Below, piece after piece: positions 1 to 5,268 of a DNA stretch of 8,722 nucleotides. Numbering within the stretch: position 1 is the stretch's first letter; the number at the start of each line of letters is the position of its first letter. This stretch comes from Pseudomonadota bacterium. GTDB lineage: Bacteria; Pseudomonadota; Gammaproteobacteria; Enterobacterales; Enterobacteriaceae. The notes beneath the pieces are model-generated. The model was not told the DNA's origin. It saw only the letters and a program-made list of their open reading frames with translations, and searched no databases. Where the stretch lies: assembly GCA_023454395.1 (NCBI GenBank), contig JAEYFY010000096.1:1-8722 (forward strand), written 5' to 3'. The position numbers and the translations under genes are program-made.

Positions 1-134
1 GCAAAGACGTATTCGTTCACTTTTCTGCCATTCAAGGTAACGGTTTCAAAACTCTGGCTGAAGGTCAGAACGTAGAATTCACAATTGAAAACGGTGCAAA
101 AGGTCCAGCAGCTGCTAACGTAACAGCTCTGTAA
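1..134 (+). CDS. cspE: Cold-shock protein, CspC/CspE type (3' end only)
   Basis: Only the last 43 full codons are present, the first complete one at position 3; the start lies outside the window. The fragment carries the RNP2-like motif [10 protein letters not shown] and ends [10 protein letters not shown], the C-terminal half of the five-stranded beta-barrel cold-shock domain. Proteins of this family are cytoplasmic single-stranded RNA/DNA binders acting as RNA chaperones and transcription antiterminators; CspC and CspE are usually made constitutively and not strictly on cold shock. The middle ([17 protein letters not shown]) reads like E. coli CspC, while the end ([14 protein letters not shown]) reads more like CspE, so the paralogue name is uncertain although the family is not. 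A strong intrinsic terminator follows 26 nt after the stop, so the gene is probably transcriptionally separate from dsrB. Confidence 0.93.
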   Translation, partial: KDVFVHFSAIQGNGFKTLAEGQNVEFTIENGAKGPAAANVTAL

Positions 135-160
135 TTTAAAGCCTTTTAAAAATTTTCTTC

Positions 161-194
161 AAGCCTGTCACCTTATGGTGGCAGGCTTTTTCTT
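161..194 (+). terminator. Intrinsic terminator of the cold-shock gene
   Basis: A 12-bp stem (161-172 with 177-188, containing one G-T wobble) closes a TTAT tetraloop and runs into a T-rich tract (TTTTTCTTT). It sits directly behind the cold-shock gene stop codon and fits a factor-independent terminator on the + strand. Confidence 0.9.
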
Positions 195-215
195 TATGGG
201 TAAAATAAAGAAAAA

Positions 216-234
216 GAGAATGATAATATTTATC
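216..234 (+). promoter_or_regulatory. Fur-like 19-bp site upstream of dsrB
   Basis: By eye the segment agrees with the classical 19-bp Fur consensus (GATAATGATAATCATTATC) at 16 of 19 positions. It ends just before the dsrB Shine-Dalgarno sequence (AGGAGA, 235-240), so a repressor bound here would cover the promoter or early transcribed region. AT-rich DNA gives partial matches easily, and no iron link is known to me for dsrB, so this is a candidate only. Confidence 0.35.
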
Positions 235-244
235 AGGAGAGAAA

Positions 245-439
245 ATGCAGGTTAATGATAACGTTGTTGTGAAAACTGATGGTATTGCCGATCGTGAAGG
301 AACTATCCTACTTGTCGAAGAATTTAATGAAGGCATAATGTATTTAGTATCACTCCCTGAATATCCAAAAGGAATTTGGTTTTTTAATGAAAAAGAGGGC
401 GGAGAAGGGACATTTGTTAGACCAATACAGCAAAAGTGA
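245..439 (+). CDS. dsrB: DsrB family small conserved protein
   Basis: This 64-residue protein aligns from end to end with E. coli DsrB (62 residues): the opening [13 protein letters not shown], the middle [18 protein letters not shown], the motif GIWFFNE and a GTFV near the end all match. The cellular role of DsrB is unknown; in E. coli its gene lies beside the sRNA gene dsrA and rcsA and is reported as RpoS-dependent. No signal peptide or membrane segment is visible; it looks like a small soluble beta-rich protein. The start is supported by AGGAGA at 235-240 with a 4-nt spacing. Here the neighbours are a cold-shock gene upstream and the mgtC promoter 5 bp past the stop, not dsrA/rcsA. No obvious terminator separates it from the mgtC leader, so some read-through is possible. 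Confidence 0.9.
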   Translation: MQVNDNVVVKTDGIADREGTILLVEEFNEGIMYLVSLPEYPKGIWFFNEKEGGEGTFVRPIQQK

Positions 440-443
440 CTGA

Positions 444-460
444 CGTTTAGGTACGGTTCA
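444..460 (+). promoter_or_regulatory. PhoP box of the mgtC promoter
   Basis: Two direct hexamers, CGTTTA (444-449) and GGTTCA (455-460), are separated by 5 bp. This matches the PhoP box (T/G)GTTTA-N5-(T/G)GTTTA at 10 of 12 positions with the right 11-bp repeat. It lies immediately upstream of the -35 element of the promoter in front of mgtC, the classical PhoP-activated gene of Salmonella. The position and the identity of the target support each other. Confidence 0.75.
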
Positions 461-489
461 TTTACATTTTCAAATCAGCTACTTATACT
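461..489 (+). promoter_or_regulatory. Sigma70 promoter of mgtC
   Basis: A -35 hexamer TTTACA (461-466) and a -10 hexamer TATACT (484-489) are separated by 17 bp. This places the transcription start near 496 and gives an mgtC leader of about 350 nt. The PhoP box abuts the -35 element directly. Confidence 0.7.
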
Positions 490-519
490 TTTGCCAAATT
501 TCAGTTAGGAGAAAACACT

Positions 520-591
520 GTGGAGACACAAAGTTGTAGGTTAATGATAACTCCATTAATCGAGAATAATTTTATTCAAAATAACAGGTAA
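520..591 (+). CDS. Leader ORF 1 of mgtC (23 codons, GTG start)
   Basis: A GTG at 520 follows a good Shine-Dalgarno sequence (AGGAG, 507-511) at 8 nt and opens a 23-codon frame beginning METQSCRLM and ending FIQNNR. It starts about 24 nt after the predicted transcription start, so it would be the first thing translated on the mRNA. Its stop codon (589-591) lies inside the 5' arm of the hairpin at 587-619, so a terminating ribosome would prevent that hairpin from forming. The Salmonella mgtCBR leader also has two short ORFs (mgtM, mgtP); position and architecture suggest this is the counterpart of mgtM, but I cannot show sequence homology. Translation is inferred only. Confidence 0.5.
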   Translation: METQSCRLMITPLIENNFIQNNR

Positions 592-619
592 GCTGTTTTC
601 TTCACTAAAACTGCTTACC
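587..619 (+). promoter_or_regulatory. Hairpin in the mgtC leader overlapping the leader ORF 1 stop
   Basis: GGTAAGC (587-593) pairs with GCTTACC (613-619), and after a T-T mismatch GTTTT pairs with AAAAC, leaving a 7-nt loop (CTTCACT). No T-run follows, so it is not a simple terminator. The same 5' arm could instead pair GGTAAG with CTTACC at 676-681, and GTGCAT (633-638) can pair with ATGCAC (671-676), so mutually exclusive folds are possible as in other Mg2+-stress leaders. Confidence 0.55.
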
Positions 620-724
620 ATTTTGGTGGGCAGTGCATTGTAATATTCCTTTCTTATATATATTCCTATTATGCACTTACCCAAATGATTTCCCTTATGC
701 TTCTAAAATAAGAAAGGTAATTTT

Positions 725-775
725 ATGTGCTACATTTTTTTCTCTCTATTTCCTCCACCTAAGGCGATGAATTAA
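725..775 (+). CDS. Leader ORF 2 of mgtC, Pro-Pro-Pro peptide (MgtP-like)
   Basis: A 16-codon ORF, MCYIFFSLFPPPKAMN, starts at ATG 725 behind AAAGG (713-717) with 7-nt spacing and stops 69 nt before mgtC. Three consecutive proline codons (752-760) are a classic ribosome-stalling motif relieved by EF-P. In Salmonella the second leader ORF, mgtP, contains proline codons and makes mgtC expression respond to charged tRNA-Pro and EF-P; this ORF has the same position and logic. Nucleotides 748-755 (ATTTCCTC), overlapping the first two proline codons, are exactly complementary to 833-840 (GAGGAAAT), which includes the mgtC Shine-Dalgarno sequence. A ribosome stalled on the prolines would therefore mask the anti-Shine-Dalgarno. 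The function is inferred; ORF, proline run and complementarity are directly visible. Confidence 0.65.
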   Translation: MCYIFFSLFPPPKAMN

Positions 776-783
776 TTTCAACA

Positions 784-799
784 CTCTGAATTATCAGAG
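784..799 (+). promoter_or_regulatory. Small hairpin between leader ORF 2 and mgtC
   Basis: CTCTGA (784-789) and TCAGAG (794-799) form a perfect 6-bp stem with a 4-nt loop. It lies between the anti-Shine-Dalgarno (748-755) and the mgtC Shine-Dalgarno (833-840) and could bring the two closer together in the folded leader. Confidence 0.45.
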
Positions 800-844
800 C
801 AAAATTTTCATATCAATTTTAATCATCATGTAGAGGAAATAAAC

Positions 845-1543
845 ATGACGATGACGCCTTATATTTTAAATCTCGTGATTGCAATGTGTCTTGGTGCTTT
901 GATTGGTGCCGAACGTCAATGGCGACAAAGAATGGCCGGTTTAAGAACAAATGCTTTAGTTGCAACGGGTGCGGCTGTTTTTATTTTAAGTTCAATAGAA
1001 ACTTCGCCAGATAGCCCAGGTCGGATTGCGGCTCAAGTTGTTTCAGGTATTGGATTTCTTGGTGCTGGTGTGATCATGCGTGAAGGAATGAATATACGGG
1101 GGCTTAATACAGCCGCCACGCTTTGGTGTTCAGCAGGAATTGGCGTGTTATGTGGCTTAGGTTTATATCAATTGGCAACCATAGCAACAGTTCTTATTCT
1201 TTGTGCGAATATCTTATTGCGAGAGGCTGCTCAGCGGATAAACGCGCAACCACAACATCAAGCAATAGATATAGAGCAACGCTACTCAATACGAATTATT
1301 TGTCATGAAGAAGATGAAGTTTTAGTGAGAACACTTATTTTGCAAGCCATCAATGGATTACACGTTCGATTACAGTCTTTAAGCAGTGCTGATACATTGA
1401 TGCCTAGTCAATTGGAAGTTTGTGCTGAATTACTGGCAACGCCTGTCGAGCAAAAAGAGATAGAAGCGATTGTTTGCAGAGTAAGTTTAGAAAAGAGTGT
1501 CAGTGCAATTAATTGGAAGATAGCGGCAGAGCATCCCGCTTGA
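845..1543 (+). CDS. mgtC: MgtC, inner-membrane virulence and Mg2+-stress protein
   Basis: The 232-residue protein matches Salmonella MgtC (231 residues) closely through its membrane half: GALIGAERQWRQRMAGLRTN, the segment around SPDSPGRIAAQ, and GLNTAATLWCSA. About five hydrophobic segments are visible (roughly residues 7-22, 36-50, 62-78, 90-104, 107-124), followed by a soluble C-terminal domain from about residue 145 (the ACT-like domain of MgtC), which is much more diverged. Asn88 and Cys95 correspond to Salmonella Asn92 and Cys99, reported as important for function. MgtC supports growth in low Mg2+ and inside macrophages and, in Salmonella, inhibits the F1Fo ATP synthase; it is not itself proven to carry Mg2+. 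The start at 845 has GAGGAA (833-838) 6 nt upstream. Unlike the Salmonella mgtCBR operon, no mgtB follows; a terminator closes the unit. PhoP-box promoter and two leader ORFs lie upstream. Confidence 0.95.
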   Translation: MTMTPYILNLVIAMCLGALIGAERQWRQRMAGLRTNALVATGAAVFILSSIETSPDSPGRIAAQVVSGIGFLGAGVIMREGMNIRGLNTAATLWCSAGIGVLCGLGLYQLATIATVLILCANILLREAAQRINAQPQHQAIDIEQRYSIRIICHEEDEVLVRTLILQAINGLHVRLQSLSSADTLMPSQLEVCAELLATPVEQKEIEAIVCRVSLEKSVSAINWKIAAEHPA

Positions 1544-1574
1544 TGGATCTTTTCAAGATACTAGCTTTCTACTT

Positions 1575-1609
1575 AAGACGCCCTATATTAAATGTAGGGC
1601 GTTTTTTTG
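1575..1609 (+). terminator. Intrinsic terminator of mgtC
   Basis: ACGCCCTA (1578-1585) pairs with TAGGGCGT (1595-1602); the stem can extend inward by a T-G and an A-T pair, and a run of seven T (1602-1608) follows. A strong factor-independent terminator 31 nt after the mgtC stop, showing that mgtC is transcribed alone. Confidence 0.93.
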
Positions 1610-1640
1610 TCGTATAAAGACCGAGATAGATATCCAATTA

Positions 1641-1699
1641 CAAAGTTATTTCAAAAAGGAATATGAATATTGATAAAAGTTATAAAGAATATAACTTTG
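1641..1699. repeat. Inverted repeat CAAAGTTAT / ATAACTTTG
   Basis: CAAAGTTAT at 1641-1649 and its exact complement at 1691-1699 lie 41 bp apart. An inner copy, AAAGTTAT at 1677-1684, could pair with the same right arm through a 6-nt loop. A related shorter pair, CAAAGTT/AACTTTG, occurs at 2766-2790. There is no T-tract of terminator type and the function is unknown. Confidence 0.4.
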
Positions 1700-1866
1700 C
1701 AATTTGTAAGTAATAGAGCTGCCATATTTCAAGCTGTTGTGTCGTCGATTATGTTTATTCATCCCAGTCACATATTTTTGTTTGTTCTTCGTAAACCATT
1801 CACTTTTGCCTATCCAAGCCCCAAGTTATTAAGAGCTTTAGCATAAGGTTTAATTCTAAAACTCAT
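1646..1866 (-). pseudogene. Possible decayed small gene (frameshifted reading frame)
   Basis: On the minus strand an ATG (1866-1864) opens MSFRIKPYAKALNNLGLG and meets a stop at 1812-1810. A second frame, open from 1825 to a stop at 1648-1646, reads AWIGKSEWFTKNKQ, then KYVTGMNKHNRRHNSLKYGS. The two join if one G is added to the GGGG run at 1822-1819 (minus strand). The G+C of 1701-1820 is about 36% (hand count 43/120) against a surrounding background nearer 25%, and the composition (two Trp, many Lys/Asn/Arg) looks more protein-like than neighbouring frames. The last 20 or so codons turn AT-rich and may not belong. I do not recognise the family. Open frames of 60 codons do arise by chance in DNA this AT-rich, so this is a weak call. 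Confidence 0.3.
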
Positions 1867-3842
1867 TTCTCTGATGTGAATAATGAGATCTTAGCCATAA
1901 GTTACGTATTCTTACTGATATATAGAAATAAAGTATTTTGTTTGTGTAATTATTATTTTTGTAACTATTACTTTATGGAATAAAAAATAGAAAAATGGAC
2001 TCAAAAAACTAATTAAAATACACAGTAGGGGGGAATATATTCATTTTCGTTTTAATAAAAACAAACATTTTTACCTAAATTGATTCATGTCCAATTATTT
2101 GTATTGTGGTTAACCCGTATATAATGAGTTATGAATGAAAAAAGTTGAATAGAGTTTAGGTATATTTGATGCGCTCTCTCATCTTTATTGATCGCTCGTT
2201 CTAGGCTGATTTGATTTATCTTTGTTTATTTTGTTTTTAATAAATAGAAAAAGCTAAAATCAAGTAAGCGATTGCTACCCTTGGTTTACTTATTAAATGA
2301 GGTACTTAGGAGTATTGTAGGACAAAAAATCGTTATTAAGGGGCTTAATGCAGTATAGAATTTGGGGTGAAAATAGATGTTTTCCATTGATTATATTGAA
2401 TTTTTTTTAATACCTAAATTATACTCTCAAATTATTTCAATGTATTTGGCGAAAATTTTATCAATATTTTCTATCGTATTTAATTTAAGTATGATTTTTT
2501 GAGTAATGTTTTTAATTTAATCAAATTAGACCATTCAAAAAATGGGGGAAAATTCAGGAAAACGGTGAGTTTAGACCTCTACAGTAAAGCTGATGAATTG
2601 CGGCGGTATGTTGTTTGTAATCACTAATCAATTATGAATGAAAATCTTTTGAAAAATTGTAGGATTTTTTGTAAAGGTCATGTAGAAAAAATGATACCAA
2701 TAAGTAATCTTATAATAAGAGTAGAAAAATCACACCACTCTTTCCATTCAATAAAATAATAATTTCAAAGTTATCTTGTTTACAACTTTGTCAAGGACGT
2801 AAATCTTACTTATTACAGAAAGAGAATTATCTTAGTATGAAATAGACGTGTCATTAGTATTTGCTGTAAAAATATATATAAAAGATAATTGTGGTACTGA
2901 CCTTTTTCGATTTACTAAAAAAGATAAAAACAACGATAAGAGGAACTTTAATTTAAAAAATTGCTGGTATAAAAGGGTGAACAATCATTTCATGTTTGCT
3001 TACTAAAAACGATGTAACTCATTTCAATAGAACTGAAAGCAATGCATAAAGTATTTGCATTCACGACATGAATAATCTCAATTATTACTTTTGAAAAATA
3101 CGGTTACAATATTTTTCAAAACCTTTCTTTTCCAAAAATTTAGAACAGTTTGGGGGTATAGAATACTAAGCTCTGTTATTGGTTTTTAAGACTAATCTAA
3201 TAAATGAGATATAAGCCTTGATTATTTAGATACACCAATATTTTTATTAGGTTTTGATAGAGAGGAAAAGTCTTTTTAAACGCAAAATTACTCATAAAAA
3301 GGGTAATAAAATGAGTAAAATTAGTGATTAGAATAGAGAAATATTTAGAGATATATTTTAGCGCTTTAAGTAAAGATATACCGATATATAAATCTTTATA
3401 CTCTGCTAAGCCCATCCACATCAACTTTTGTTAAGTAATGACGCTGTTACGAAGTCAGCACTTTTGGCTCTGTAATGTCTTGATACTTGTGCTAGCTAGG
3501 TTGAAAAAAAGAGGTTAACTATACGATAAGAGAGAAAGTGAAACAATGCTCATCATTGGTAAGAGCAAAACCAATTGCTGTTAGGAGTTGTTTTGGGGCT
3601 AAAAGGTAACATTTGATATTTTTTAGTTCGCACTAATGCTAATAGAATAGTCAATGAGATGTTATTTTGATCATATTTGTTTTTCTGTCTTTACATTGAA
3701 AAACTTGATGTGTACAAGTGTTAACTTCAGGTTGTCATATTTGCCATTACCGCCGTTTATTGTGTTGAGATAATGTTGATAACAGGAAAAACAGAATTTA
3801 TATTTTGCATTATTATTTTATGAATTAATCACTTTATATTGG

Positions 3843-3862
3843 AGATCTTGGGATCTTTTTTT
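3843..3862 (+). terminator. Orphan terminator-like hairpin
   Basis: AGATC (3843-3847), the loop TTGG and GATCT (3852-3856) are followed by an unbroken T-run to 3862. The stem is short and of modest strength. No gene ends here on the + strand, so if real it would terminate an unannotated RNA from upstream. Confidence 0.35.
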
Positions 3863-3913
3863 ATGAAATTGAAATTTATATTTCATAAAATGTCTTTTTT
3901 TTATAAAAAAAGA
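3860..3913. repeat. Two adjacent AT-rich inverted repeats
   Basis: TTTATGAAAT (3860-3869) pairs with ATTTCATAAA (3880-3889), a perfect 10-bp stem with a 10-nt loop. Directly after it, a near-palindrome at 3893-3913 consists of TCTTTTTTT, a 3-nt loop and AAAAAAAGA, a 9-bp stem. Together with the hairpin at 3843-3856 this makes three inverted repeats in about 70 bp. Confidence 0.5.
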
Positions 3914-4948
3914 GGTGTGTTTATATAAGGCATAAATTATAAATCTGCTTTTTTTCTTTATGTTTTTTTACTGGGTATTATATTGTTAATTAATTGTCGA
4001 TTATTTTATTAATATATATCTATATAAGGAGAAAAATAATCGGATTTTAATTTAATTTTTTACACTAATAAATTATGACTTTATTTTATAAAAAAACGCT
4101 TGTTTTTTTAAATTTTACTTAAGTTAAATGCTGTATTATTTTTATATTCCATTTTGAATTAATAATTAAATAACAGGTTTTTTCATTTAATTAAATAAAA
4201 AAATACTCTTCTGTTTTTATATTAAAGTTGTGGCAATTTAAAATTTATATTGTTCATAAAATACACCGTAATTCATAAATAAAACTTACTTATGTGTGGG
4301 TATTATTTCTATGTGATTAATTTACAACCAAGAAAACACTTATTAAGAGTTCTGTAATTTAAGTGTTAAATAGCACTTAATAATCATTAGTTAAATTGTA
4401 TTATTACGTTTGAAACTTTAATAATGTGGAAATAAATATTCAATGATTTAAGGGTGAAGATGCATAACTAAGAATTTAATTTTATATGACTTATCGTCCT
4501 GCTTAATAAATGTATTGAATTATCATCTTGATTTTAAAGAATAATTTATGTTGCAAAATAATAAAAAAATTTAGGATAACTATAAATAATTAGAATTGAT
4601 TATTTTTCAAACAAATTGTAAATAAAAAGTGATCATTTCTGAAGGTTTACGTAAATGACGAAAAAAATAATATCTATAGAAATATTTATTAAATTTGGGA
4701 GCCTTGTTTAGATAAAGATGAGGAGGAGATATATCAATATATGTTACTGTGATCAAAAAAATCTACAATTGCGGATTTGTCAAATTTTTATGCTGTATTT
4801 TTAGGTTTATAAGTTTAATAGATCGTATAAAATAAAAAATTATCATTAATATTTTAATTTGGGTAGATTAGCTTATTAATTTACACCAAGTTTTATTACT
4901 TTTATCACTTGAATAGTTAATGAACTAATTCCATAATAATGATTATCT

Positions 4949-4970
4949 TTTTGTGATGTGACTCACATAG
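4949..4970 (+). promoter_or_regulatory. CRP (cAMP receptor protein) site of flhDC
   Basis: TGTGA (4952-4956), six bases, TCACA (4963-4967): both half-sites of the CRP consensus are perfect at the right spacing. The centre (4959.5) lies about 72 bp upstream of the predicted flhDC transcription start, the placement expected of a class I CRP-activated promoter and similar to that known for E. coli flhDC. Confidence 0.85.
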
Positions 4971-4995
4971 TATTTAAATTAGACTACTTTATCCG

Positions 4996-5025
4996 TTGAA
5001 TAACTTAATCGTTAGGGAGTAAAGT
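4996..5025 (+). promoter_or_regulatory. Sigma70 promoter of flhDC
   Basis: A -35 hexamer TTGAAT (4996-5001) and a -10 hexamer TAAAGT (5020-5025), 18 bp apart, predict a start near 5032 and a leader of about 237 nt. The hexamers are moderate matches, fitting an activator-dependent promoter. Correct relative positions of the CRP site (about -72) and the RcsB box (about +3 to +16) support the choice. Confidence 0.6.
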
Positions 5026-5033
5026 TGTGGCGT

Positions 5034-5047
5034 TAGGATTATTCTTA
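5034..5047 (+). promoter_or_regulatory. RcsB (RcsAB) box at the flhDC start site
   Basis: TAGGATTATTCTTA agrees closely with the RcsAB box consensus (TAAGAATATTCTTA; 11-12 of 14 positions by eye) and resembles the box just downstream of the E. coli flhDC start. Rcs phosphorelay binding here would repress flhDC; Rcs mutants of P. mirabilis are known to hyperswarm. The box lies within a CGTTA...TAACG inverted repeat (5031-5050). Confidence 0.75.
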
Positions 5048-5063
5048 ACGAGCTATATTGGCG

Positions 5064-5100
5064 AGCATTTAAAGTTTACTTTTAATTTAAATGTTTTTTT
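5064..5100 (+). promoter_or_regulatory. Terminator-like AU-rich hairpin in the flhDC leader
   Basis: CATTTAAA (5066-5073) is exactly complementary to TTTAAATG (5086-5093), and seven T follow at once (5094-5100). The layout is that of an intrinsic terminator about 60 nt into the flhDC mRNA, but the stem is nearly all A-U and therefore weak. It may be an inefficient attenuator or a chance fold of AT-rich sequence. Confidence 0.35.
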
Positions 5101-5176
5101 CGCTACTTTTGAAAATGACCGTAACTAAGTAATACAAGGTAGTGTTACTACGAGTCATGTTCATAAAATGGGGCCT

Positions 5177-5208
5177 GGAAATTTAATATTACATTTATAT
5201 TAATTTCC
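5177..5208 (+). promoter_or_regulatory. Long stem-loop in the flhD leader
   Basis: Bases 5177-5189 pair with 5197-5208 to give 12 base pairs with one bulged T and a 7-nt loop (TACATTT). It ends about 60 nt before the flhD start codon. With the next hairpin it forms a structured 5' leader, a plausible site for control by small RNAs or by RNA-binding proteins such as CsrA/RsmA, which are known to act on flhDC messages in enterobacteria. Confidence 0.6.
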
Positions 5209-5211
5209 TCG

Positions 5212-5233
5212 GGATCTTTCATTACAGAGATCC
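5212..5233 (+). promoter_or_regulatory. Second stem-loop in the flhD leader
   Basis: GGATCT (5212-5217) and AGATCC (5228-5233) form a perfect 6-bp stem with a 10-nt loop. The adjoining CTCTTT (5233-5238) is complementary to AAAGAG (5263-5268), the six bases directly before the flhD ATG, so an alternative fold could cover the start codon. Confidence 0.5.
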
Positions 5234-5268
5234 TCTTTGTTCAATATAATCGGACGGGATGTAAAGAG

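Larger units (their letters stand above)
1870..4948. other. AT-rich region without convincing genes, upstream of flhDC
   Basis: About 3.1 kb in which I find no RNA gene, no insertion sequence and no ORF with a recognisable product. Stops are dense in all six frames. G+C is low throughout and very low locally: positions 4021-4200 hold 26 G or C in 180 bases by hand count (about 14%). Such DNA is a typical H-NS-bound, strongly curved regulatory or xenogeneic stretch. It contains scattered inverted repeats (2766-2790, 3555-3575, 3843-3913) and slightly GC-richer islands (for example 2550-2627) that may be remnants of old genes. It ends at the CRP site of the flhDC promoter, so part of it is probably distal flhDC control DNA. 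Confidence 0.7.

Noticed and set aside
136..336. 66-codon minus-strand frame overlapping the terminator and dsrB
   Set aside because: It lies antisense to a terminator and to dsrB, which is supported by homology and a ribosome site; a shadow frame.
3020..3140. Minus-strand open frame reading TLCIAFSSIEMSYIVLVSKH
   Set aside because: About 53 codons with no start or ribosome site of note; length is within chance expectation.
3197..3424. 75-codon minus-strand frame in the desert, hydrophobic and Tyr/Ile/Leu rich
   Set aside because: It starts with TTG, has no ribosome site and no recognisable motif. With stops at roughly 9% of codons in such DNA, about one frame of this length is expected by chance in the region.
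4311..4327. Second CRP-like site TGTGA-N6-TACAA
   Set aside because: The right half-site is poor and no promoter or gene stands nearby.
4932..4950. Fur-box-like ATAATAATGATTATC next to the flhDC CRP site
   Set aside because: Only about 12 of 19 positions match by eye, which AT-rich DNA readily gives.
4223..5031. 12-bp exact repeat TAAAGTTGTGGC at 4223-4234 and 5020-5031
   Set aside because: Several 12-bp repeats are expected by chance in over 3 kb of such biased composition; no further similarity flanks it.
1610..5268. Insertion sequence, prophage, tRNA or CRISPR in the gene-poor stretch
   Set aside because: No transposase motif, no paired terminal repeats with target duplication, no tRNA cloverleaf and no regularly spaced repeats were visible.
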